A stretch of DNA of 64,000 bases. Source: Wukongibacter sp050859025 (lineage in GTDB: Bacteria > Bacillota > Clostridia > Peptostreptococcales > Caminicellaceae). The notes under the pieces are model-generated. The model saw only the letters and a program-made list of their open reading frames with translations. It had not been told where the DNA came from and made no database searches. Position numbers and translations under genes: made by a program. Numbering within the stretch: position 1 is the stretch's first letter; every line of letters starts with the position of its first letter. Below, piece by piece: positions 13,001-19,681 of the stretch. The DNA is taken from contig NZ_CP138200.1 in the NCBI RefSeq assembly GCF_050859025.1, positions 5,208,001 through 5,272,000 on the forward strand, in the 5' to 3' direction.

Positions 13001-14820
13001 TTGTTAGTCATCTCTAAATTCTGGCTGTTTTCTTCATATATCTTTCTATCCTCTAGATTTATTACCTTGCCTTCAAAACCTTCAAATCTCAGCTTCTCCA
13101 TCCATTTGTATTGAGTTAATAAAATGTACGCATTGCTATCCTTTAACATATAGTCTATTCTGTCCCTTGGATAGTCTGGGTCTATTGGAAGATAGGCTCC
13201 TCCAGCCTTTAGTACTGCCAATATTCCTACTATCATTTCTATGGTTGGCTCTACTATTATCCCTACAATAGTCTCTGGCTGTACTCCTTCTTTCCTTAAT
13301 CTCCTTGCCAAATTATTTACTTTTTCGTTTAATTCTCTATAGGTAATACTTTTATCTTTAAAGACTACAGCCCTATTATTTGGAGTTCTTTCAACCTGCT
13401 GCTCAAACAGTCTTTGTATTGTTTCATCTCTTGGATATTCTGCTGATGTATCATTAAAGCTTTGCAATATTTCTTCTAACTCCGTCCTTGCTAATATCTC
13501 AATATCCCTAATCTCTATTTGCGAATTAGCTATAATTTGTCTTATTACATTTAATATATGCTCCCCTATTCTTCTGATAAAGGCTTCATCATATACTAGG
13601 TCATTATATTTTAGCCTTACTATCATTTCTTCACCAGGCATAACTGTAATTACAAAATCATAGTTTGTCTGTTCAAAATTTTCTACCTCACCTATTGAAA
13701 ATCCTAATTTTTCGCCTTTCACGAGCCTTTTTATTCCCTCATCTATTGGGTAGTTTTCAAATGCAATTATATGGCTAATCAGACTTTGCTTCGCCTGACT
13801 GCTTGCTTGCATTTCTGCCAAAGGAATATAGTTGTGTTTTTCCGATTTAATAGTTTCCCTCTGCACCTTTTTTATCAGACCTGAAAATGTATCTTCATTA
13901 TCGTATTTGATTCTAACAGGTACGGTATTTATAAATAGACCTACCATACCTTCTATTCCTGGTATATCCGCTGGACGTCCCGAAACTACTGAACCAAAGA
14001 CCACATCTTCTGTATTATTATATCTGCAAAGTAAGACTCCCCATGCAGCTTGAAATATTGTATTAACAGTAGCTTGGCTTCTCTTGGCCATTTCCTTAAG
14101 CTCTTGTGTTAATTCCTTGCTAAGCTTAATACTATAGTCCTTTGACTGGTATCTATATACTTCTGCTCTCCTAACCTTCGGGATAAGGGCCTGTCCTTCA
14201 TAACCCTCAAGATAATCTCTCCAGCAGTTAATCCCCTCTTCCATATCCTGCTTCTCAAGCCACTTTATATAGGTACTATATGGTCTTGCCGGTTCAAGGA
14301 TTATATCCTCTTTTCCTTTTAAGCTTCCATAGATATCAAAAAAATCCTTAATTATAATTCCTAGGCACCAGCCATCCATGATTATATGGTGAAAGCTCCA
14401 TACTATTTTATAGGTATATTGAGAAGTCTTGATAATAGAAATTCTCATAGGAATATCCTTCTCTAAATCAAAGCCTCTTTCCCTATCCTCACTTTTATAT
14501 TGCTCTAAAAATATATCCTTACTATCTTCATCTTTCCAGCAAATATCTTCAAAATAAATTTTACTTTGTCTACTCTTTAGAACTATTTGTCTAGGCTTTC
14601 TAGTTTTTCTATAGGTAAATACAGTCCTTAAAACATCATATTTTTCAACGATTTTATTGAAGGTTTTCTCAAAGGCCTCAATATCTAGCTCGCCCTTAAG
14701 TGTAAAGGTTGTTTGTTCAAAGTAGGCAGATGTTTTTTTATCCAATATATAGTGAAACAACATCCCTTCCTGCATTGGAGAAAGAGAATATATATCCTTA
14801 ACGTCGGTCTTTTTAAACAT
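4087..14820 (-). CDS. Three-module NRPS C-A-PCP-C-A-PCP-C-A-PCP-C (predicted Leu-Asp-Tyr)
   Basis: This 3577-residue peptide synthetase has domains in order C1 (about 1-445, HH at 144), A1, PCP1 (Ser995), C2 (HH at 1175), A2, PCP2 (Ser2041), C3 (HH at 2221), A3, PCP3 (Ser3074) and C4 (HH at 3254). Residues lining the A pockets, read against GrsA-PheA, are DAWFLGNVVK, DLTKVGHIGK and DGTITAEVAK. These match the classical Leu, Asp and Tyr codes. C1 has the SPMQEGMLFH start and HHIIMDGW motif typical of domains accepting a D-residue, which fits the preceding protein ending in an epimerase. C2 carries HHIITDA instead of HHxxxDG. The protein ends just after C4 without its A domain, which starts the next gene. 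It lies 49 bp from the upstream gene, and its start has GAGAGG upstream. Confidence 0.97.
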   Translation of the reverse strand: MFKKTDVKDIYSLSPMQEGMLFHYILDKKTSAYFEQTTFTLKGELDIEAFEKTFNKIVEKYDVLRTVFTYRKTRKPRQIVLKSRQSKIYFEDICWKDEDSKDIFLEQYKSEDRERGFDLEKDIPMRISIIKTSQYTYKIVWSFHHIIMDGWCLGIIIKDFFDIYGSLKGKEDIILEPARPYSTYIKWLEKQDMEEGINCWRDYLEGYEGQALIPKVRRAEVYRYQSKDYSIKLSKELTQELKEMAKRSQATVNTIFQAAWGVLLCRYNNTEDVVFGSVVSGRPADIPGIEGMVGLFINTVPVRIKYDNEDTFSGLIKKVQRETIKSEKHNYIPLAEMQASSQAKQSLISHIIAFENYPIDEGIKRLVKGEKLGFSIGEVENFEQTNYDFVITVMPGEEMIVRLKYNDLVYDEAFIRRIGEHILNVIRQIIANSQIEIRDIEILARTELEEILQSFNDTSAEYPRDETIQRLFEQQVERTPNNRAVVFKDKSITYRELNEKVNNLARRLRKEGVQPETIVGIIVEPTIEMIVGILAVLKAGGAYLPIDPDYPRDRIDYMLKDSNAYILLTQYKWMEKLRFEGFEGKVINLEDRKIYEENSQNLEMTNKSTDLAYVIYTSGSTGKPKGVMIEHRSLINLCTWHNSYYSVTSKDRASKYAGFGFDASVWEIFPYLTIGAAIYMIPNEIRLDINRINEFFENNKITISFLPTQMYERFKEVENSTLRVLLAGGDKLKDYKSCNYKLINNYGPTENTVVTTSYEVARALDNIPIGKPIWNTRVYIVDKYNRIQPIGVPGELCISGEGVARGYLNRPEATKEKFIENRFAKGTRMYKTGDLARWLPDGNIEFLGRIDNQVKIRGYRIELGEIENNLLKHRDIREAVVEAKENERKEKYLCGYIVADKELKELDLKKYLSRELPDYMIPAYFIQMEVLPITQNGKVDRKNLPKPDIKSKIGLEYEEPSNGIEEALVVIWQDILSIDEKIGTKDNFFDLGGHSLMVTMLAARIHKELGVEIPLKEIFKNPYIKGISQYISEAQESNYGPIKPAEKRESYILSSAQKRMYMLNQISRETINYNVPTIMRIKGFLDKERLKEVFKRLIMRHEVLRTGFKMIDDEPVQIVCDEVDFKIEYMEWKEEEIEKGIKEFIRPFDLRNAPLLRIALAKLSEDEHIFLLDMHHIITDAVSVGILMDEFIKGYEGHELPEISLQYKDYALWQRDIQNEERIKKQEKYWLDRFKGEIPALDIQTDYTRPVVQNFNGDEINFKIDKELTDKLKNLAKANEVTLYMVLLAAYNILLYKYTGQEDIIVGSPIAGRFHDDMKNIVGMFVNTLAMRNNPDSNKTFEGFLREVKENALKAYENQDYQFEELVEKLNIKRNMGRNPLFDTMFMLQNVDIKELKIKGLEIKPFQFKRKTSKFDISLRASEMQGEIKFNLEYSVALFKKDTMDRLSKHFINILKKITEKPEIKLMKINMLPREEESRVLYDFNNTKAEYPMDRTIHELFQEQVGRTPDSTAVVFGEKKLSYSELNRRSNQLARILREKNVGVNTIVGIISQPSIEMIMGILAVLKAGGAYLPIDPEFPENRIKYILEDSGSKLVLTQSSLVDMIKSSFEAEVIDLEYNNISKEDSSNLESISNANDLVYVIYTSGTTGKAKGTFLTNRNLANYTDWFIETSGLNNRDKGLLLSSFAFDLGYTTLYSSILVGGELHLVSKDTYLYPEKLMSYLEENRISFIKLTPSLYSTLVDSHSFQSKLNWFLRLIVLGGEEIRAKDVEKTYKMYDRIQIMNHYGPTETTIGAIAQILDCNKIEEFKERPTLGKPINNTRVYILDKYKNPQPIGVPGELCISGDGLAKGYLNRPELTAEKFIENPFLADTKIYKTGDLARWLPDGTIEFLGRIDNQVKIRGYRVEPGEIEGSILKHKDIKEAVVVVIEENDKEKYLCGYIVANKKLAIAELRQDLSKVLPDYMIPAYFIQVDSIPLTPNGKVDRKKLPIPDRRMHIGTQYEKPRNKTEESLVEIWQEVLSIEDRIGIKDNFFELGGHSLKATSMVSKIYRQFGVEVPLFEIFKGPNIKMISEYIESANKSIYSQIVPVEMREYYPLSSAQQRMFVLNQFEDKSISYNMPAILILEADIDKNLMKEIFNKLLKRHDSLRTSFHMVDGEPVQQICDELDLDIEYIETMEEELEEKIDGFIRPFDLDKAPLLRVALIKLSKNKHVLMLDMHHIIADGVSRGILIEEFMKLYRRKELSDTRLQYKDYALWQRKLQSENRIKKQEEYWLSRFKGELPVLNIQTDYVRPAIKNFEGAEIGFELDKELTDNLEALAARNEATLYMVLLSAYNTLIYRYTGQEDIIVGSPIAGRSHADLENIIGMFVNTLAMRNKPTGSKTFKELLAEVKKNALEAYENQDYQFEELVEKLNIKRDMGRNPIFDTMLVLQNMERKELEIEGLKMTPYGFKNKTSKFDITLNAFKTEAGMRINLEYSTSLFKKETIERLSSHFINILKNIVRQSELKLGEIKMLSQEEEAQLVYEFNTVEEVYPKDETIHGLFEEQVMKTPDNTAVICGRDRITYRELNEKSNQLAAKLLEMGVENDTIVGIMMNQSIELIIGIMGILKAGGAYLPIDPGYPGDRIDYMIGDSKAEIIITDGKNTTGRALEININDDEIYKESKENMGYINNPKSAAYVIYTSGTTGKPKGVVVEHRNAVNTLTARKRYYNMEEEAVSLQLFSHSFDGFITSFFTPIISGARVILLEEEGAKDLESIKKRIIENRVTHFISIPALYKAILENLSRDESKSIRVVTLAGDKISSDILGKTKEKNPNIEIVNEYGVTEGAVASTIGRNLREGLEKNIGKPMANTKIYILDKENNVMPIGALGELCIGGAGVARGYLNRPELTSKKFIKNPFAKGVIYKTGDLARWMSDGSIEFIGRADQQVKIRGYRIELEEIEKHLILIDGIKEAIVVTKGEEEERYICAYVVLEKEEAIHEIKEKLKKELPHYMVPARIIEIDEIPLTPNGKIDRIVLEQRYEDVRDEDSYVAPRNKIERKLVEIWGSILSKKEAEIGIDDNFFEIGGHSLKATTLTTLIEKELNVRIQLNEIFKTPTIRAIGKCIERADKDRYFSIEPAKNSKYYPLSTIQRRMFIINQRDEGNLSYNIPTIFYLEGMIDEEKIEKAFRRLIERHEALRTGFEIVNDDIMQRIYEKVDFRLKYSEREGYKSEEIISRFIRPFSLKRPPLLRVELVRLVENEYLLMLDMHHIIADGVSAGVLMEEFIRAYNDEPLEDLGLQYKDYSVWQNKQLYIDRIKKQEEFWLRTFNGEVPSLNLPLDFPRPNIRSYEGSCMDFYIDSRLTKLLKDIVICEGATLYMGILSIYNILLSKLSGQEDIVIGTIMAGRTHADLQKIVGPFVNTLALRNYPLGNKSFREFLREVRSSTIEAFENQDYQFEDIIKKLDKKVELGRNPLFDVLFMFQNTDIAEKEIAAATTSLDFTMRPYDYEKTTSKFDMKLGGCEEGERLFFSIEYSTKLFKKETIERFIEYLKRIILLITENPDMIISEIELVDEEKRERFKIEFNDDLENEF

Positions 14821-14869
14821 GCTTCACATCCTCTCATCCCATTTAATTTGATGTTTATCCCCCAAATTA

Positions 14870-17800
14870 CTAACCAAACAACTCATCCATTTCATTAAAT
14901 ATTTCCTCAACCTCTTCTATATCTAAATCTGAAGAAGAAAAATCACTGGCGGTCATTTCCGTTTCATCCTTATCTATGCAGTGCTTTATGATTTCTCTCA
15001 AATTATCCATATAGTCTCTTAATAGCTGTAAAATAGTAGCTTCTCTATATTCATGCTTATTATAGTTTATATATAGCTTTAGGACTCCTTCCTCAATCAT
15101 ACCTAGTATCTGGAGTCGATATGCTCTCTTAGAATTTGGGCTTACTAAATCTCCAGTAGAGATATCGGCTTTTTTAAATAATTCTGTGTTTATGTCGCTG
15201 TCAAACTGCCCTAGATAGTTAAAGCTTATCTCTGGTCTTAGTTTAAATTCTATTCCCTCTATACTTTCTTTTTTGCTAATATATTTCAGTATCCCATACC
15301 CGATGCCCTTATTTGGAACCCTTCTCAGTGTCTCCTTTGTTGTCTTTAATGCTTGTCCTATTTCTTTACATTCCTTCATGTCCATAACTAAAGGATATGC
15401 CGTTGTAAACCATCCTACTGTCCTTGTTATATCTACTCCTTCTATTATTTCTTCTCTTCCATGTCCCTCTAGCTCCACTAATGACCTTTCTGCTCCCGTC
15501 CATTTTTTTAGTGTCAGCTTAAGGGCCGTTAGTAATATATCGTTTATTTCCGTGTTGTATGCACTATGTACTTCATTAAGCAGTTTTTTTGTCTCTTCCT
15601 TTGTTAATACTCCCTCTCTTGTCTCTCCATCCTTCATCCTGTCTTCTTTTATTTGAACATCCATCGGTATTCTCTCTATTTCTTCCTTCTCTAATTCCTT
15701 CCAATATTCTATTTCCTTTAGTATCACTTTACTATCTGCATACTTATACAGCTCATCCGACCACTCCTTAAAGGATGTCGTCTTTAGTGGTAATTCTATT
15801 GCAGTCCCATCTTCTAGCTGTTTATATCCTTGGGAAAAGTCCTCAAGCAATATCCTCCATGACACACCATCTATTATTAGATGGTGAATTGCTATAAGTA
15901 GATAATCTCCTTTTTTCGTCTCAAATAGAGCAAGCTTTACTAATGGTCCCCTCTCTAGATCTATACTCCCTTGTATATGGCTTGCTTTCTTTTCTATTAT
16001 TTCTTTGTACTCCTCTCCCATTACTTCAAAGCTTTGTAACTTTAGTAGATTATCTTCATGGCTTCTATTTACTTGGGTGACCTCTTCTCCTTCTTTTTTA
16101 TATGTCATTCTCAATGCATCGTGATGCTTTATTAGTTCATTGAATACCTTTTCTACTATGTCTTTTCTAAAGCCATTTTTTCTATAGAGCATAACTCCTT
16201 GATTCCAATGGTGCCTTTCCTCTATTTCCTCCTCATAGAACCATTTCTGTATCGGTGTTAGTTTTACTTCTCCTTCTACTGCAGTCTGCTCTACCTCTTT
16301 TTCTATTTTTCTTACATAATCCCTTAATCCTTTTATGGTTGGGTAGTCAAACATTCTTTGTATTTCTATTTTTAGATTATGTCTTTGTAGCCTAGAGGAT
16401 ATTTGTATTGCCTTTATTGAATCTCCTCCTAGTTCAAAAAAGTTATCATTTATGCCTATACTTCCCTTAACCGACAATACCTCTCCCCATATACCTGCCA
16501 ATATTTTTTCCACTTCATCCCTTGGAGCTATATATTTTGCACTTTTTATAACTTTTTCCTTTGGATGGGGAAGTGCCTTTCTGTCTATCTTTCCATTTGC
16601 TGTCAGAGGTATATGATCTATTTCTATAAAATATGATGGTATCATATAATCAGGCAGCTCCCCTGATAAATGCTTTCTTATATCTACAGCCTCTAATTTC
16701 TTATGAGATACTATATAACTGCAAATATATTTTTCACCTTTCTCCTCTTCCAAGACTATTACAACTGCATCCCCAATATCATTGTGCTTTAACAATTGAT
16801 TCTCTATCTCTCCAAGCTCTATCCTATAACCTCTGACTTTAACTTGGTTATCTATTCTACCTAGAAATTCTATATTTCCATCGGGAAGCCATCTTGCTAA
16901 GTCCCCTGTTCTATATATATTCTCATCTGCTGTGAAGGGGTTTTCTGCAAACCTTTCTGCCGTCAGCTCTGGCCTTTTTAAATATCCCCTTGCTACTCCG
17001 TCCCCTCCTATACACAGCTCTCCTTGAACTCCTATTGGCTGGATTCTATTATTTTTGTCTAAAATATACATTTTGCAATTATCTATGGGCTTACCTATTG
17101 GCACTGTCTGTTTTTCTCCTAGCTTCTCTAGTGAATACATTGTTGAGTAAATAGTAGCCTCCGTAGGTCCATATAGATTTTCCAGCCTTGTACTGCCCTT
17201 AAATTCGTAGAACTTCCTAACAGTATTTACATGAAGGGCTTCTCCTGCTGAAAAAATGTATTTTAAATCTCCAAGGCTATTACTATCATTTTCCCTTAAT
17301 ATATTTAAGAAGGTTTGAAGCATTGATGGTGTAAAATTGCAATGGGTAACTTTATTTTCTTCTAAGGTCCTCAAAATATCTAGCGGCTCTTTTTCTAGCC
17401 CGCTTTCAAGGATTACCAGTCTTCCCCCTCCAAAGAACCAGCCAAAGATTTCTGCAACAGATACATCGAATATATAGTTTGTTTTAAGTAAATATGCTCC
17501 ATCTCCCGACAGAGGATATTTATTTTCAAGACTTGATAAGACATTTATCACGCTTCTATGCTCTACCATAACTCCCTTTGGTTTGCCCGTTGATCCCGAG
17601 GTATATATCACATAGGCTAAATCTGTAGGTCCATTTACATTGTCTAGATTGCTATCTTCTTGGATATATAATCCCTCATCCTCTAAGTCTATCTTCTCTA
17701 TCTGAAATTCTAATCCGTCAATAAATTTACTCTGAGCTAAAATTATATGGGCATCGCTGTCCTCTAGCATATATTTTATTCGGTTACTTGGAGTTTTTGG

Positions 17801-19441
17801 GTCCAATGGAAGATATGCTCCACCGGCCTTTAGTATCCCTAGTATTCCCACTATCATTTCTATTGACCGCTCTGTTATTATCCCAACTATAGTTTCAGGT
17901 CCAACTCCTTTTTTTCTCAATGTCCTCCCTAAGCTATTAGCTCTTTTATTTACCTCTTCATAGGTAATTTTTTTCTCTTTAAATACCAAGGCAACACTAT
18001 CAGATATATGCTCTGCCCTTTCATTAAACAATTCATGTATCGTCTTTTCCCTTGAATATTCTGCTTTTGTATTATTAAGGTCATATAGAATCCGTTTCTC
18101 TTCTTCTTTCGTAATGATATCAATATCTTGAACCCTTATATCACTTCTATTTGCGATCTGTTCAAAAGCATTTGTCAGATGCCTGCCGATTGCCCCTATA
18201 TAATAGTCATCATAAACCATGCCGTTATATTTAAAATTTACAATCAGTTCATCTCCCGGTATAACTATTACACCAAAATCATAGTTTATTTGTCCAAAGC
18301 TCTCTACACTATTAACACTAAATCCTAGCTCTTTCTCATCGCTGAGCCTTTCTAAGGCTTCGTCTAAGGGATAATTTTCAAATACGTTTATATGATTTAT
18401 TAAGCCTTGCTTTAGATCACTATTTGATTGTATTTCCGCCAAGGATATATGGCTAAATTTCTCTGATTCAATTATTTCCTTCTGTACTCTAACAACCAGC
18501 TCTCTAAATGTATCTTCCTTCCCATATTTTATTCGAATAGGTACTGTATTTATAAATAGACCCACCATTGTATCAATTCCCGGTATATCTGCTGGACGTC
18601 CCGATACTACTGAACCGAATACTACATCTTGGGTATCATTGTATCTACAAAGTAATACTCCCCAAAGGGCTTGAAATATCGTATTAACCGTTACTTGGTT
18701 TCTTATAGCAATGTCCCTTATTGCTGTCATAAGTCCTTTATCTATGGTGATTTTATGTTCCTTTAGTAAATATTCCTTTGAATTTGTTCTTTTACCACCA
18801 CAAATCAAGGCCTGCTGTCCATAGTTTTTCAAGTAATTTTTCCAATAATCTATTCCTTCTTCATTATCCCGCTTTTCTAGCCACTTTATATAGGTGCTAT
18901 ATGGCTTAGCCAATTCAAATATTACATTTTCTCCTCTTATGAATCTTTTATATATTTCAAAAAAATCTTTGATTATAATGCCTATACACCAGCCATCCAT
19001 GATTATATGGTGAAAGCTCCATATTATTTTGTAGGTATTGTCCGATATCCTTATGACAGAGATTCTCATAGGTATATCTCTTTCTAAATCAAAGCCTCTA
19101 CGTCTATCCTCTATTTTAAAATCTTCTATGTATTTGTCCTTTTCACTGTCCTTAAGGTCAAAAATATCTTCAAAGCACACTTCCATTTCTCTTTTTTTTA
19201 GCACTATCTGTAAAGGCTTTGCCAGCTCTTCATAAATAAAGATAGTTCTTAAAACCTCGTATTTCTCAATTATTTTGTTAAAGGCATTCTCAAATTTTTT
19301 TATATCTACTTTGCCATAAACAGTAAAGGCTAACTGTTCAAAATAGGTCGATGATTCTCTATCCATTATGTAGTGAAACAACATACCTTCCTGCATAGGT
19401 GAAAGAGAATATATGTCCTTTACATCACTTTTTTTAAACAT
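14870..19441 (-). CDS. NRPS module C-A-PCP-E (second gene of the locus)
   Basis: This 1523-residue synthetase has a condensation domain (HHIIMDGW, HH at 144), adenylation domain, carrier domain (Ser1008 in GGDSI, the form that precedes epimerases) and epimerization domain (HHLIIDG at 1186, VGWFTTAYP, NYLGQFD). The residue loaded should therefore be passed on in D form. The A pocket reads D-V-A-N-F-A-L-I-Y-K, a code I cannot assign and identical to that of the upstream NRPS gene. The N-terminus (MFKKSDVKDIYSLSPMQEG) almost copies that of the next gene, and the short acidic C-terminal tail resembles a COM-type donor, so docking of consecutive proteins is plausible. The start has GGGGAG about six bases upstream. 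Two large tracts are nearly identical in DNA to the upstream gene. Confidence 0.96.
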   Translation of the reverse strand: MFKKSDVKDIYSLSPMQEGMLFHYIMDRESSTYFEQLAFTVYGKVDIKKFENAFNKIIEKYEVLRTIFIYEELAKPLQIVLKKREMEVCFEDIFDLKDSEKDKYIEDFKIEDRRRGFDLERDIPMRISVIRISDNTYKIIWSFHHIIMDGWCIGIIIKDFFEIYKRFIRGENVIFELAKPYSTYIKWLEKRDNEEGIDYWKNYLKNYGQQALICGGKRTNSKEYLLKEHKITIDKGLMTAIRDIAIRNQVTVNTIFQALWGVLLCRYNDTQDVVFGSVVSGRPADIPGIDTMVGLFINTVPIRIKYGKEDTFRELVVRVQKEIIESEKFSHISLAEIQSNSDLKQGLINHINVFENYPLDEALERLSDEKELGFSVNSVESFGQINYDFGVIVIPGDELIVNFKYNGMVYDDYYIGAIGRHLTNAFEQIANRSDIRVQDIDIITKEEEKRILYDLNNTKAEYSREKTIHELFNERAEHISDSVALVFKEKKITYEEVNKRANSLGRTLRKKGVGPETIVGIITERSIEMIVGILGILKAGGAYLPLDPKTPSNRIKYMLEDSDAHIILAQSKFIDGLEFQIEKIDLEDEGLYIQEDSNLDNVNGPTDLAYVIYTSGSTGKPKGVMVEHRSVINVLSSLENKYPLSGDGAYLLKTNYIFDVSVAEIFGWFFGGGRLVILESGLEKEPLDILRTLEENKVTHCNFTPSMLQTFLNILRENDSNSLGDLKYIFSAGEALHVNTVRKFYEFKGSTRLENLYGPTEATIYSTMYSLEKLGEKQTVPIGKPIDNCKMYILDKNNRIQPIGVQGELCIGGDGVARGYLKRPELTAERFAENPFTADENIYRTGDLARWLPDGNIEFLGRIDNQVKVRGYRIELGEIENQLLKHNDIGDAVVIVLEEEKGEKYICSYIVSHKKLEAVDIRKHLSGELPDYMIPSYFIEIDHIPLTANGKIDRKALPHPKEKVIKSAKYIAPRDEVEKILAGIWGEVLSVKGSIGINDNFFELGGDSIKAIQISSRLQRHNLKIEIQRMFDYPTIKGLRDYVRKIEKEVEQTAVEGEVKLTPIQKWFYEEEIEERHHWNQGVMLYRKNGFRKDIVEKVFNELIKHHDALRMTYKKEGEEVTQVNRSHEDNLLKLQSFEVMGEEYKEIIEKKASHIQGSIDLERGPLVKLALFETKKGDYLLIAIHHLIIDGVSWRILLEDFSQGYKQLEDGTAIELPLKTTSFKEWSDELYKYADSKVILKEIEYWKELEKEEIERIPMDVQIKEDRMKDGETREGVLTKEETKKLLNEVHSAYNTEINDILLTALKLTLKKWTGAERSLVELEGHGREEIIEGVDITRTVGWFTTAYPLVMDMKECKEIGQALKTTKETLRRVPNKGIGYGILKYISKKESIEGIEFKLRPEISFNYLGQFDSDINTELFKKADISTGDLVSPNSKRAYRLQILGMIEEGVLKLYINYNKHEYREATILQLLRDYMDNLREIIKHCIDKDETEMTASDFSSSDLDIEEVEEIFNEMDELFG
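14934..16525 (-). repeat. Near-identical tract 2 (PCP-E part), copy in second NRPS gene
   Basis: About 1592 bp covering the end of the A-PCP linker, the carrier domain, the epimerase and most of the C-terminal tail. It matches 19758-21349 with only scattered single-base differences seen by eye. Both edges are abrupt: sequence outside diverges at once. Confidence 0.85.
16839..17923 (-). repeat. Near-identical tract 1 (A-domain core), copy in second NRPS gene
   Basis: About 1085 bp covering the A-domain core from upstream of A2 to A8, including all pocket residues. It matches 21663-22747 with few differences. Between this tract and tract 2 the two genes differ strongly (C-terminal A subdomain, about 313 bp), so the similarity is a mosaic. 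Confidence 0.85.
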
Positions 19442-19524
19442 GCTTACTCCCCTTTTATTGATTTTGAGTATATAATCTTATTTCTTGTGCTAGTAAACTA
19501 TACATTAGCTTTTTACAATACCTA

Positions 19525-19634
19525 GGGAGTTATGATATTTCATTTAAGTGATTTCAATGAATCTGTTTTCACCTTCAAAACTCTATAAAAAAACAGGTTC
19601 ATTGCATGAACGAAAAGGAAATATCATAGCTCCC
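19525..19634. repeat. Long imperfect palindrome between two NRPS genes
   Basis: In the 240-bp gap between the first and second NRPS genes, GGGAGTTATGATATTTC (from 19525) pairs with GAAATATCATAGCTCCC (19618-19634), with one mismatch. Inside, CAATGAATCTGTTTT pairs with AAACAGGTTCATTG. The nested stems make a ~110-bp foldback. A second small hairpin follows (19634-19657, CCGCTT/AAGCGG). There is no clear T-run on the minus strand, so this looks more like a MITE-type foldback or a structured RNA than a simple terminator. No gene lies in this gap. Confidence 0.7.
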
Positions 19635-19681
19635 CGCTTCGGCAACTAGCTAAGCGGATTGATTTTATATAGAATACACAT

